Source: Sciscionella marina DSM 45152
Lineage (GTDB): Bacteria > Actinomycetota > Actinomycetes > Mycobacteriales > Pseudonocardiaceae
Direction of reading: 5' to 3'
Assembly (NCBI RefSeq): GCF_000379465.1
Contig: NZ_KB905393.1
Coordinates: forward strand, 30,625-94,624
DNA length: 64,000 bases
Shown here piece by piece: positions 34,858 to 43,863 of the stretch. Position numbers and translations under genes: made by a program. Position 1 is the stretch's first letter, and each line of letters begins with the position of its first letter. The notes beneath the pieces were generated by a model. The model saw nothing but the letters and a program-made list of their open reading frames with translations, made no database searches and was not told the origin of the DNA.

Positions 34858-36507
34858 CTACGGGTTCGCTGTCGACGCGAAAGGCTGGGCGGGGAGGATG
34901 TGCCGCCCGGTGCGGTCGGTGCTCAGGCACAGTGAGCAGATCAGCCCACCGGTGGCGCTGGCGCAGATATCGGGGCGTTCGAATTCCTGATGGCATATAT
35001 CGCAGTGGTAGGGGCTGGCCGAGGGGTTGCCGTTCTCGTCGAGTAGTGGTTCATTGATTCCGTCGTCGGTGCGGCGTAGGTAGAAGCGGCCTCGGGTCAG
35101 TATCGCGAGGATGGGGGTGAGCAGTACGGCGATCGTTATGGCCACCAGCGGCGAGTAGGGCTGTAGGCGGTCGCCGAGCAGTCCGAAGTATGCGGCGATG
35201 GAAAGCAGGGAGGAGGCCAGGAAGGATACTGATCCGACCGGGTTGATGGCGTAGAGCATTCCGCGGCGGAATTCGGGGTGTTTGGGGGAGATTCCCAGCA
35301 CGTGTTTGTTCACGGCGATATCGGTGGCGACGGTGACCACCCAGGCCATCGCGCAGTTGGAGTAGAAGCTGAGCACGGAGTTGAGCAGACTGAACATGTC
35401 CGCTTCCATCAGTGCGAGCGCGATCGCCAGGTTCACGAATACGAAGATCAGACGGCCCGGGTAGCGGCGGGTCACTCTGGTGAACGAGTTCGTCCATGCC
35501 AGTGAACCCGAGTACGCGTTGGTGACGTTGATCTTGACCTGGCTGAGTACCACCAGCAGCAAGGCCAGTGGCAGCACCAGCCATGGTGGGAGCAGCCGGT
35601 TGAACACCGCGGTGAACTGTTCGATCGGTTCCACAGCCGCGGTGGTGCCGACTGCGCCCACGATGTAGACGGCCATGAACACGCCCAGGATCTGTTTGAC
35701 CGCGCCGAAGATCACCCATCCCGGCCCGGCCAGCACCACAGCGGTCCACCAGGCACGCCGGTTTCCCCGAGTCTTCGGTGGCATGAAGCGCAGGTAATCG
35801 ATCTGCTCGCCGATCTGCCCCATCAGTGACAGGCAGACTCCGGCGCCGAGGAAGACCGCAGCGGTGCTGAGGCCGGCGCCGTCGCTCCCGGCGTAGGCCA
35901 ACCAGCGGCGCACCGAGTCGGGATCGCGCGCGATCAGGAAGGCCAGGGGGACGACCATGAGTATCAGCCACAGCGGATTGGTCCAGCTCTGCAACCGCGC
36001 TAGGACCTTCATCCCGTAGACCACCAGCGGGATGATCACCAGTGTCGAGACCGGGTAGCCCAGCCACAGGGGCAGGTGCAGTACCAGCTTCAGTCCTTGG
36101 GCCATGATCGACCCTTCGGTGGCGAAGAAGATGAACGTGAAACTGGCGAAGATCACGCTGGTCAGTACCGAGCCGTAGTATCCGAATCCGGCACCGCGGG
36201 TGATCAGGTCCAGATCCATGTTGTACCGCGCACCGTAGTAGGCAACCGGGAAGCCGGTACCGAAGATGATCACCGCTGCGACCGCGATGGCCAGCAGTGC
36301 GTTCACGGTGCCATGGGTGATCCCGATGCCCGCGCCGATCGAGAAATCGGCCATATAAGCGATCCCGCCCAAGGCTGAGGCGCCGACGACGCCCGAACCC
36401 CAGCGTCGGTATCGCCGCGGCGCGAACCGCAGTGTGTAGTCCTCCAATGTCTCCCGTCCCGCCGGGGACACCTGTCTGGCTGGTGCGCTTGATTCGGTGA
36501 CAGTCAT
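34858..36507 (-). CDS. NCS1-family permease with C-terminal cysteine cluster
   Basis: 549 residues if it starts at ATG 36507 (an ATG at 36546 is an alternative; neither has a good ribosome site). It has about 12 hydrophobic helices with NCS1 features: LEDYTLRFAPRRYRRW at the N-terminus, then DLITRGAGFGYYGS, GEQIDYLRFMP and VKINVTNAYSGSLAW. NCS1 proteins import purines, pyrimidines, hydantoins, allantoin and related heterocycles. After the last helix, a tail of about 60 residues carries CDICHQEF ... C ... CSLC, a zinc-knuckle-like arrangement not part of the classical transporter. A paralogue of the same length lies divergently. Confidence 0.85.
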   Translation of the reverse strand: MTVTESSAPARQVSPAGRETLEDYTLRFAPRRYRRWGSGVVGASALGGIAYMADFSIGAGIGITHGTVNALLAIAVAAVIIFGTGFPVAYYGARYNMDLDLITRGAGFGYYGSVLTSVIFASFTFIFFATEGSIMAQGLKLVLHLPLWLGYPVSTLVIIPLVVYGMKVLARLQSWTNPLWLILMVVPLAFLIARDPDSVRRWLAYAGSDGAGLSTAAVFLGAGVCLSLMGQIGEQIDYLRFMPPKTRGNRRAWWTAVVLAGPGWVIFGAVKQILGVFMAVYIVGAVGTTAAVEPIEQFTAVFNRLLPPWLVLPLALLLVVLSQVKINVTNAYSGSLAWTNSFTRVTRRYPGRLIFVFVNLAIALALMEADMFSLLNSVLSFYSNCAMAWVVTVATDIAVNKHVLGISPKHPEFRRGMLYAINPVGSVSFLASSLLSIAAYFGLLGDRLQPYSPLVAITIAVLLTPILAILTRGRFYLRRTDDGINEPLLDENGNPSASPYHCDICHQEFERPDICASATGGLICSLCLSTDRTGRHILPAQPFASTANP

Positions 36508-36892
36508 GGGACTGACGCTAGGAAATCGATGTTTCTTCCGCGCCATTACCGTGTTACGCGCGGCTTACCGTGGCACTGTCGCCAGAACGGAATCGACCGC
36601 CGATGGGTGCTTCGACCGCTCGCGAAAGCCGGTGGAACGAATCCCCCGGTGCAACCGGATCGGCCACGAGCGATCGGCCGCTGGATCGACCTCGATGCTC
36701 ACGCGGGCCGAAGAACCACACCACTGTGCGCACAGCGTTTTTCCGGCGGAACGGCGGTCGTGCCGCGGGAAACCGCAGTTCAGGTATGCCTTCGGGAAGA
36801 ACTGAGCGGCGTAACCATGCGCACCGGATTCGGTGACCTGCCGGAAATATTCGATTTCTATCTTCGGTTCGACCCGAGCGAAGGGATCGAAA

Positions 36893-38542
36893 ATGGGCCT
36901 CGCTGACAATCCGCAATTGGAGGACTACTCGCTGCGGTACACGCCCGCGGCGTTTCGCAAGTGGTCGCCGTGGATGGTGTTCCTGTCCTGTCTCGTGGGT
37001 ATTTCCGCGATGGCGGGTTACGCGCTCGATGCGGCGTTCGTGAACGAGTTCGGATTCGGCAACGCGCTTATCGGTTTCGCAGTGGCCGCCGCCGTCACCC
37101 TGCCGCTCACACTGGTGATCGCGTTCGCCATCGCGCGCAGGCACATCGACATCGACCTGCTGACGCGCGGATCGGGATTCGGGTATCTCGGTTCGACGTT
37201 GACTTCGTTGGTGTACGCGAGTTACACGTTGATCTTCCTCGCGTATGAGGGCGCGATCATGGCGCAGGCGTTCACCGCACTGACCGGCCTCGACATTCAC
37301 CTCTCTTATCTCGTGGTGTCGGCGGTGATGATTCCGTTGACGCTCTACGGCATGTCGTTCAGTGCGAAGTTCCAGGCATGGACCTGGCCGGTCTGGGTCG
37401 CGCTGATTGGACTCGCCATCGGTACCGCGGCAACCGCGCCGGACGCCGGTCATGCCATGGTGCATCCCGCGACGGTCGCGCCGACGGGGCTGGTCGGGCT
37501 GACCGTGCTGGCCGTGTTCACTATCGCTGCCGCACAACTGTCGCTGGCCACACAGGTGGGGGAGCAGGGCGACTATCTGCGCCTTATGCCCGATCCACAC
37601 ACGGGTAACCGCCGTCGCTGGCGACTCGCGGTGATCATGGGCGGCCCGGGGTTCGCGTTGTTCGCGGTCGGTATCTTCTTCGCCTCCACCCTGCTGGTCG
37701 GCTACGCCTCCACGAAGCTCGGGGCAGCACAGGTCGGCGTTCCGGTGGATCTGTTCACGGCCGTCTACGAACGGCTGACCGGCGATCACACGGTTGCGCT
37801 GATCCTGGCCGGCCTGCTGGTGTTGCTGTCCCAAATCAAGATCAACATCATGAACACCTACTCGGGTTCGCTTTCCTGGTCGAATTTCTTTTCCCGATTG
37901 CTGCACCGCCACCCGGGCCGTGCCGTGTGGGTGTTCCTCCAGGTGGGCCTGTCGTTGCTGCTGATGGAGATCGACATCTTCCACCACATCGTCGGAGTAC
38001 TGGCGTGGTACTCCAATATCGGCGTCGCGTGGATCGCGGCGATGGTGTCCGACCTGGTGATCAACAAACGCTGGCTCAAACTTGCGCCGCAGGATCTGGT
38101 ATTCCACCGCGCGCACCTGTACAACGTCAATCCGGTCGGTTTCGGCTCGATGATCGTCGCCGGAGCGGTATCGATGCTCGCCTATTACGGTGTATTCGGG
38201 GCGGGTGCGGCCGCGTTGTCACCGTTCATCGCGCTCGGTATCGCTCTGGTACTGCCGCCGGTGCTCGCGTCCGTTACGAGAGGGCGCTGGTACATCGCCC
38301 GGATCTCGGAGCTGCCAGACAACGACGGCGAGCTTCCGTGCTCGGTATGCGGCGGCGACTTCGATGTGGTCGATATTGCCACCTGCCCATTCCACGGCGG
38401 CACCGTGTGCTCGCTGTGCTGCTCGGTCGAGGGCGCGTGTAAGGACGCATGCAAACCCAACGCGTGGCGCCCACCCAAGGGGGCGGTCCCGCTCGGAATG
38501 CCCGGTTTCACCACTGAGAAAACGCTGGAGGTCGCGCGATGA
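36893..38542 (+). CDS. NCS1-family permease with C-terminal cysteine cluster
   Basis: 549 residues from ATG 36893 with AAGGGA upstream. NCS1 pattern parallels the divergent copy: LEDYSLRYTPAAFRKWSPW, DLLTRGSGFGYLGSTL, GEQGDYLRLMPD and IKINIMNTYSGSLSW. The C-terminal tail has CSVCGGDFDVVDIATCPFHG, then CSLCCSVEGACKDACK, giving eight cysteines and one histidine. It heads an operon of hydrolase, GntR regulator, amidase and small protein, each joined by ATGA overlaps, so it probably imports the compound they degrade. The 350 bases upstream, shared with the other permease, should hold both promoters. Confidence 0.87.
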   Translation: MGLADNPQLEDYSLRYTPAAFRKWSPWMVFLSCLVGISAMAGYALDAAFVNEFGFGNALIGFAVAAAVTLPLTLVIAFAIARRHIDIDLLTRGSGFGYLGSTLTSLVYASYTLIFLAYEGAIMAQAFTALTGLDIHLSYLVVSAVMIPLTLYGMSFSAKFQAWTWPVWVALIGLAIGTAATAPDAGHAMVHPATVAPTGLVGLTVLAVFTIAAAQLSLATQVGEQGDYLRLMPDPHTGNRRRWRLAVIMGGPGFALFAVGIFFASTLLVGYASTKLGAAQVGVPVDLFTAVYERLTGDHTVALILAGLLVLLSQIKINIMNTYSGSLSWSNFFSRLLHRHPGRAVWVFLQVGLSLLLMEIDIFHHIVGVLAWYSNIGVAWIAAMVSDLVINKRWLKLAPQDLVFHRAHLYNVNPVGFGSMIVAGAVSMLAYYGVFGAGAAALSPFIALGIALVLPPVLASVTRGRWYIARISELPDNDGELPCSVCGGDFDVVDIATCPFHGGTVCSLCCSVEGACKDACKPNAWRPPKGAVPLGMPGFTTEKTLEVAR

Positions 38543-39144
38543 AAGCACTGGTCGTCATCGACATGCAGAACGGTTTCTGTCATCCCGATGGCTCACTGCC
38601 CGAACTCGGCATGCCCCTGTCAGGGGCGCAGGAGGCGGTCGGGAACACCGCGATCGCGGTGGCCTCCGCGCGTGACCGTGGGATGCCGGTGGTGTTCACC
38701 AGGCACGTGTACCGGCCCGGTTACCACGACGAGGGGCCTTGGCTGGCCGGCCAGACACCGGATCTCGCCTCGCTGGGCGGGTTGCTGGCCGGGAGCTGGG
38801 ACGGCGACGTCGTGGACGAACTCGGGCGCGGGGCCGAGGATCTCGTGGTCGACAAGTGCCGGCTGGACGCTTTCCAATGGACCTCGTTGGAACCGCTGCT
38901 GCGTGGACTCGAGGTGACCGAGCTCGTGGCGTGCGGGGTTGTCACGAACTTCTGCGTGGAGACGACAGTTCGCTCGGCGATCATGCGCGACTTCGAGGTC
39001 ACGCTGCTCGAGGACTGCTGCGCCGCGCAGACCCCGCGGCTGCAGCGAATCGGTATCGAGGTCATGCGCGACTGCGGGTTCGCCACGGTGATCCCCATCG
39101 CCGAGTTCGCCGAGTCGGTCACGAAGACACCGATGGCGGCATGA
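38539..39144 (+). CDS. Isochorismatase-like cysteine hydrolase
   Basis: 201 residues; ATGA overlap with the permease stop. Catalytic triad of the cysteine hydrolases is present: Asp in VVIDMQNGF (residue 8), Lys in VVDKCRLDAF (about 114) and Cys in GVVTNFCVETT (about 147). Relatives hydrolyse isochorismate, nicotinamide, N-carbamoylsarcosine or biuret. With an NCS1 permease and an amidase in the same operon, a ureide or carbamoyl substrate is the better guess. Confidence 0.85.
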   Translation: MKALVVIDMQNGFCHPDGSLPELGMPLSGAQEAVGNTAIAVASARDRGMPVVFTRHVYRPGYHDEGPWLAGQTPDLASLGGLLAGSWDGDVVDELGRGAEDLVVDKCRLDAFQWTSLEPLLRGLEVTELVACGVVTNFCVETTVRSAIMRDFEVTLLEDCCAAQTPRLQRIGIEVMRDCGFATVIPIAEFAESVTKTPMAA

Positions 39145-39956
39145 GCATGCTTGCGGCTAACACGGAAGTCACACCTCGGCGATCCGCAGGCAACCACCGG
39201 TTCCTAAACTCTGCGCCGATGGGACCGGTATCTCGACGGCGGGTCCATGAAGTCCGTCGGCTTCGGGACATATTACGTGGGGCCGTACAGGACGGCTGCT
39301 ACCCGGACGGACAGGTCCCCAGCGAGGTCGAGCTCATGGCCGCGCACCAAGCTTCTCGCGGGACCGTACGCGCGGCGCTCGCATTAGTGCGTGGGGAGGG
39401 CCTGATCGAGAGGCTTCAGGGAGTCGGAACACATGCTGTCGTCCGGCCGGTGAAGACCCCGCTACCGGAAGCGCACGGCGTGATCAAGCCATCCCGGCAG
39501 AGCATGTTCAATCAGCGGATGCAACCGCACGAGATCGACCGCACTGTGCTGCCCGCTCCACCGACCGTCGCGGTACGGCTCGCGGTGCCCGAGAGAACTC
39601 CGTGCCTGCGATGGGACTACGTGGCACTCTACGACGAAGAGCCGATCGCTATCGCGACGAACTATGTGCTCTTTCCCGAAGCCAAAAGACTGCGACACAC
39701 GCCATTCGTCTCCGACTGGTACCGGCTGCTCGAAGACGCAGGAATCGAGCTTTCGGATTCGGAATTCACCTTCGACTGCGAACTCGCCGACCCGCCGCTG
39801 GCTTCGGTGCTCGGCATCCGCGAGGGCGCCCCGCTGATCGCGATGGAACAGATCATCTACGACCGCGATGGCCGACCGTTCGACCTGGCCTTCATCCACA
39901 CGCGCGGCGAACGTTTCCGGTTCGTCTCACGCGGACACAGTAAGGAGTTGTCATGA
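39141..39956 (+). CDS. GntR-family regulator of the HutC/UTRA type
   Basis: 271 residues from the ATG overlapping the hydrolase stop. The winged helix contains RLRDILRGAVQDG, PSEVELMAAHQASRGTVRAAL and EGLIERLQGVGT (about residues 38-105). The UTRA ligand domain follows, with CLRWDYVALYDEEPIAIATN and the closing DRDGRPFDLAFIHTRGERF. It is embedded within the permease/amidase operon, suggesting a regulator that senses the pathway substrate or product and controls its own transcript. Confidence 0.85.
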   Translation: MSMLAANTEVTPRRSAGNHRFLNSAPMGPVSRRRVHEVRRLRDILRGAVQDGCYPDGQVPSEVELMAAHQASRGTVRAALALVRGEGLIERLQGVGTHAVVRPVKTPLPEAHGVIKPSRQSMFNQRMQPHEIDRTVLPAPPTVAVRLAVPERTPCLRWDYVALYDEEPIAIATNYVLFPEAKRLRHTPFVSDWYRLLEDAGIELSDSEFTFDCELADPPLASVLGIREGAPLIAMEQIIYDRDGRPFDLAFIHTRGERFRFVSRGHSKELS

Positions 39957-41374
39957 CCCTGCCCGCAACACTGACCGACGCGGCCCAGGCACTGCGCACC
40001 GGGACCGTCACCTCGATCGAACTGACCCGAGCGGCGATCGAGACCGCAGACCGTCTCGACTCCGTGGTCGGCACATACCTCGCCCGCTTCGACGAATACG
40101 CTCTGGAACGTGCCGAGCAGGCCGACGCGGAACTGGCGCGCGGCAAGGACCGCGGACCGTTGCACGGTATTCCCTTCGGAGTCAAAGACATCCTGGCGAT
40201 GGCCGAAGGCCCTACGACCGCGCAGAGCCTCATTCTCGATCCCGCTTGGGGCCAGGGCAAAGATGCGCCCGTCGTCGCGCGCCTCAAAGCCGCCGGCGCG
40301 GTGATCACCGGCAAAACCACCACCATGGAGTTCGCTTGCGGCATGCCCGATCCAGACAAGCCGTTCCCGATCCCCCGCAACCCCTGGAACCCGGCCACCT
40401 GGGCAGGCGGCTCCAGCTCCGGTACCGGTAACGGCGTGGCAACCGGCATGTTCCTCGCAGGACTGGGGACCGACACCGGTGGCAGTATCCGCATCCCGGC
40501 CGCGTTCTGCGGCGTGAGCGGACTGATGCCGACCTTCGGCCGGGTACCGAAGTCTGGCTGCGTGCCACTGGGGTACAGCCTCGACCACATCGGACCGCTC
40601 GCCCGCAGCGCCAGAGACTGTGCCACAGTGCTCGAAGTACTCGCCGGTCCACACCCCAGCGACCCGGACTGCGTGGACGCCCCGTTCACCGCACCCGAGA
40701 CCCACCGCGACCTGACCGGGCTGCGCATCGGCATCGTCCGGGAGTACCACTTCCCGGACGACCGGGACCCGGCGCTCGACTCGGTTTTCGACACAGCCAT
40801 CAACGTGCTCACCCGCCAGGGTGCGAGCATCGTGGAAGTCACGCTGCCGTACTGGCACGAAATGATCACCGTGGACATGATCACGATGGGAAGCGAAGCA
40901 CTGGCATACCACCGCATCGACCTCAGCGACCGGTGGGAGGACTACTTCCTGGCCACGCGCGCGATGCTGGCCACCGGCGCGCAGGTCTCCGGCGCCGACT
41001 ACGTGCAGGCACAACGGGTGCGTCGGGTCGCGCAAGACGCCATAACCCGGCTTTTCGAGACTGTCGACATCGTCGCCTGCCCGACGGCCTCCACCGGCGC
41101 ACCCCGCTACGAGTCGCTCAACGACCCGGACGGACACCCCGACATCGGCGCGCTGTTCTCCAGCGTCCACACGCCGTACTGGGACACACTCGGCAACCCG
41201 GTCCTTGCCATACCAATGGGCTTCAACTCCGAACGACTGCCCCTCTCACTGCAACTCGCCGCACCCACATTCGGCGAAGCCACGATCCTGCACGCCGGTG
41301 ACGTCTTCCAACAACACACTGACTGGCACCTACAGGTGCCCGAATCATCCATCGAAGGAGCAGCGGCAGCATGA
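39953..41374 (+). CDS. Amidase-signature family amidohydrolase
   Basis: 473 residues. The Ser-cisSer-Lys triad is complete: Lys in PFGVKDILAM (about residue 77), first serine in GGSSSGTGNGVATG (about 155), and nucleophile serine in GTDTGGSIRIPAAFCG (about 179). It hydrolyses an amide bond, releasing ammonia or an amine. Followed at once by a small AtzG/GatC-like gene, it resembles AtzE-type amidases, which hydrolyse 1-carboxybiuret, more than stand-alone amidases. The exact substrate is unknown. Confidence 0.87.
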   Translation: MTLPATLTDAAQALRTGTVTSIELTRAAIETADRLDSVVGTYLARFDEYALERAEQADAELARGKDRGPLHGIPFGVKDILAMAEGPTTAQSLILDPAWGQGKDAPVVARLKAAGAVITGKTTTMEFACGMPDPDKPFPIPRNPWNPATWAGGSSSGTGNGVATGMFLAGLGTDTGGSIRIPAAFCGVSGLMPTFGRVPKSGCVPLGYSLDHIGPLARSARDCATVLEVLAGPHPSDPDCVDAPFTAPETHRDLTGLRIGIVREYHFPDDRDPALDSVFDTAINVLTRQGASIVEVTLPYWHEMITVDMITMGSEALAYHRIDLSDRWEDYFLATRAMLATGAQVSGADYVQAQRVRRVAQDAITRLFETVDIVACPTASTGAPRYESLNDPDGHPDIGALFSSVHTPYWDTLGNPVLAIPMGFNSERLPLSLQLAAPTFGEATILHAGDVFQQHTDWHLQVPESSIEGAAAA

Positions 41375-41592
41375 CCGACACCGACGTGATCAAGACCCTC
41401 CTCGCCGCCGCGCGGCTAACGGCTTCCGATCCCGAACTCGACGCCTACGCGACCCGCTACACTCCGCAACGCCTATCCGTTGATGCGCTCTACACAGTGC
41501 CCGAAGCCCGCTATGCCGATCCCGCACTGCGTTTCCGCGCACACGCCCGAACCCAGGATTGGACAAGCGGGGAAAACGGGCCAGCCAGCTGA
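41371..41592 (+). CDS. AtzG/GatC-like small amidase partner (tentative)
   Basis: 73 residues, ATG overlapping the amidase stop (ATGA). Its helical N-terminus (DVIKTLLAAARLTASDPEL) and the C-terminal VPEARYADPALRFRA stretch resemble the small proteins that sit beside AtzE-like amidases and wrap around them, as AtzG does. The similarity is by size, position and pattern, so it is an inference. It ends the operon. Confidence 0.5.
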   Translation: MTDTDVIKTLLAAARLTASDPELDAYATRYTPQRLSVDALYTVPEARYADPALRFRAHARTQDWTSGENGPAS

Positions 41593-42132
41593 ACGCATCG
41601 CCTCTGTGCCTGCCTTGTCACGCGCAGAGCGGCATCGGTCTCGTCGTCGGCGATGACCTGCCCGGAATGCCGCTTGCAACGCATTCGACTCTTGTCAATC
41701 GCATGGTAATCGTCGTCGACCAGCTCCCGTCGGATGGCAGAGCGTATCGAAGGTTATCTGGGCTTTCTGAAGAGTGGACGCACGAGCCGAAGCGAAGGTC
41801 CAGTCACGGCGACCTGCCTGCGCAACACGGTACCGTTCCGGATCGCGGCCCGGGGCGCTTGGTGACCCGTGTGCGGCCGTCACGGCGAGGTGTCTGGGTA
41901 TCGGCAGTAGACGGCCGAGGCCATGCTCATCGGATTCAGGCGGTGACAGCATGTCCGTAGGCGATGCATAGTCCGGGAACAGTGAGCTGATCGGATTCCG
42001 GGTAGCGTTCGAGGTATTGCGTCCATCTCCGGGAGATGCACCCGGGAGGTCGGCGCTCGTCGGGCCGGGACCTTGGGGCTCAGAGGGTGATTCAAGATTG
42101 AACGCTGCACCAAATGGTTTCGGAAGGCGTTC
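41593..42132. other. Gene-poor stretch with a possible decayed coding end
   Basis: No intact gene recognised in these 540 bases. On the minus strand a short protein-like tail, TQYLERYPESDQLTVPGL followed by CIAYGHAVTA and a stop, lies at about 41950-42025 but has no recognisable upstream part. It may be the last piece of a deleted gene. I see no terminator or repeat. Confidence 0.3.
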
Positions 42133-43371
42133 TCACGAGCCAGTGGCAGCCCCCGTGGTCAGGTTCACGGCCGGGAGGGAGTGCCATCCGCGGGTGAACG
42201 CGGAACGTAGGCGTTGCGCGTGGTCGAGGTCGACGCCGATGTTCGGGTGTGCAGCGAGTAGTTCCTCGTAGGCCACTCTCGCCTGCAGCCAAGCCAGGTG
42301 GGAGCCTATACAGAAATGCACACCGTTGGAGAATCCGAGATGACGCGGGATATCCCGGGTGATATCGAGCTCCTCAGCCGTATCGCCGAATTCGCGTTCG
42401 TCGTGGTTCCCCGAGCCGTACAGCATCATCACCTTTTCTCCCTCGGGGATTTCGGTTCCACAGATTTTCACCGGGCGTGTGGTGGTTCGCGCAAGTGCCT
42501 GTACGGAGGACTCCATCCGCAAAAATTCCACGAGTGCGTTGGGGATGATGTCCCGGTTGGTGAGCAACATGTCCCGTTGCCGAGGAAACCGGTCGAGCAG
42601 CACGACCCCGTGAGAAATCAGATTGCTCGTGGTGTCGTTTCCGCCTGCGACAATATTGAAGCAGAAACCGAGGATGTCCCAATCGGATAGGTGATCGCCA
42701 TCGATCTCGGCAGCGATGAGCGCGCTGATCAGGTCCTCGCCGGGTTCGGTACGGCGTATCGTGATGAGTCTTCCGAAATACTCGAACATCTGCTGTACTG
42801 CATCGTTTCCGCTCATTTGATCGGCACGAAGACCACCCTGGGTGAGGCTCACGATCGCCGATACCCAGGGGTCGAATCGATCGCGTTCTTGCTGGGGAAC
42901 GCCGAGCAGGTGCGCGACCACGAAACTCGGGAGCGGGGAGGAGAAATCCACGTGCAGGTTCGGCGTCGCGCCGTCGGCGGCCTTGGATTCCAACACCGTC
43001 AGGCGCGTCCGGACGAATGCACGGAGCCGGTCCTCGAGCATGGCGACCCGCCGCGGGGTGAACGCTTTGCTGATCAGCGCGCGTAGTCGCCGATGTTGCG
43101 GCGGGTCCATCATCACCATGGTCGGAGCCAGTCCGAGCTTGGCGATCTCGTCATGGTGATACGTCAGCCCGCTGGCGGATGAAAAAGTGCCGTGGTCGCG
43201 AACTGCCTGCCAGATGTCTTCGAACCGTGACAGCGCCCAGAATCCCGGTTCGCCGTGTGCGGGGACCGGCTCGTGATAATGCACCGGCTCATCCTGTCGA
43301 AGTCGACGATATGCCGGATACGGGTCGAGTTGGAAGGATTCATCGAGTGGATCGTAGACGCTCGTGATCAT
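42133..43371 (-). CDS. Cytochrome P450 monooxygenase
   Basis: 412 residues from the ATG at 43371, which has AGGGAG upstream; a longer frame to 43476 runs into the neighbouring gene. I-helix NIVAGGNDTTSN, ExxR in EFLRM, and heme loop FSNGVHFCIGSH with the cysteine near residue 353. Sequence style (YDPLDESFQLDPYPAYRRLR start, HRRLRALISKAFTPRRV) matches steroid/terpenoid-type CYPs of actinomycetes. It is 25 bases downstream of an NTF2-fold gene and probably cotranscribed with it. No ferredoxin is adjacent. Confidence 0.88.
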   Translation of the reverse strand: MITSVYDPLDESFQLDPYPAYRRLRQDEPVHYHEPVPAHGEPGFWALSRFEDIWQAVRDHGTFSSASGLTYHHDEIAKLGLAPTMVMMDPPQHRRLRALISKAFTPRRVAMLEDRLRAFVRTRLTVLESKAADGATPNLHVDFSSPLPSFVVAHLLGVPQQERDRFDPWVSAIVSLTQGGLRADQMSGNDAVQQMFEYFGRLITIRRTEPGEDLISALIAAEIDGDHLSDWDILGFCFNIVAGGNDTTSNLISHGVVLLDRFPRQRDMLLTNRDIIPNALVEFLRMESSVQALARTTTRPVKICGTEIPEGEKVMMLYGSGNHDEREFGDTAEELDITRDIPRHLGFSNGVHFCIGSHLAWLQARVAYEELLAAHPNIGVDLDHAQRLRSAFTRGWHSLPAVNLTTGAATGS

Positions 43372-43396
43372 GGATGTACTCCCTGATGCGCGGTGT

Positions 43397-43810
43397 TCAG
43401 CTGACGGCGATGTCCTCGGGTGTCCAGAAAGCGCGCATGCGGTGTATCCGGCCTTGATCGGTGAATTCCATGACATCGATGGGAGACAATTCGATGCGTT
43501 GCGTTTCCGTCGTGGTGGTGATGGTGAAATGTACGACCGCGATAGCGGATCCTATACGGATGGAATGCCGACGTACCTTGCTTTTTCCGAGCTCGTGGAG
43601 TACCCGATACAGCTCTCGGATCTCCGAGCTGCCGCTCTTCGGCTTGCTACCGGCGGGGTCTTCCACCAGTGCATCCGAGGTGAACAGCTCTGTGATCCGA
43701 TCGAGCTGTTCGGAGCCCAATAGCTGGAGGTACTCCTCGATTACCTCTCGTATGCGATCGGCGTCAACACCGGGGAGTTCCTCGTTCGCCTCGGTTGCCG
43801 TGTGTGTCAT
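43397..43810 (-). CDS. NTF2-fold (SnoaL/ketosteroid-isomerase-like) protein
   Basis: 137 residues. Pattern IREVIEEYLQLLGSEQLDRI, then ELFTSDALVEDPAGSKPKSG, strands VVHFTITTTTETQRIELSPI and VMEFTDQGRIHRMRAFW are those of the SnoaL-like/KSI-like superfamily, close in length to limonene epoxide hydrolase and steroid delta-isomerase. Encoded directly upstream of the P450 on the same strand, it may act on the same hydrophobic substrate. Divergent from the TetR gene. Confidence 0.78.
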   Translation of the reverse strand: MTHTATEANEELPGVDADRIREVIEEYLQLLGSEQLDRITELFTSDALVEDPAGSKPKSGSSEIRELYRVLHELGKSKVRRHSIRIGSAIAVVHFTITTTTETQRIELSPIDVMEFTDQGRIHRMRAFWTPEDIAVS

Positions 43811-43838
43811 GACGTCTCGCGCTCCTCGTTGCTCGTAT

Positions 43839-43853
43839 TAACTGACCCTGTTA
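43839..43853. promoter_or_regulatory. Candidate TetR operator
   Basis: TAACTGACCCTGTTA, a 15-bp interrupted palindrome (TAAC/GTTA arms), sits in the 53-base gap between the NTF2-fold gene and the divergent TetR gene. In such a short gap any bound regulator would cover both promoters. It is the only clear symmetric element there. Confidence 0.45.
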
Positions 43854-43863
43854 GTATGAGCAT

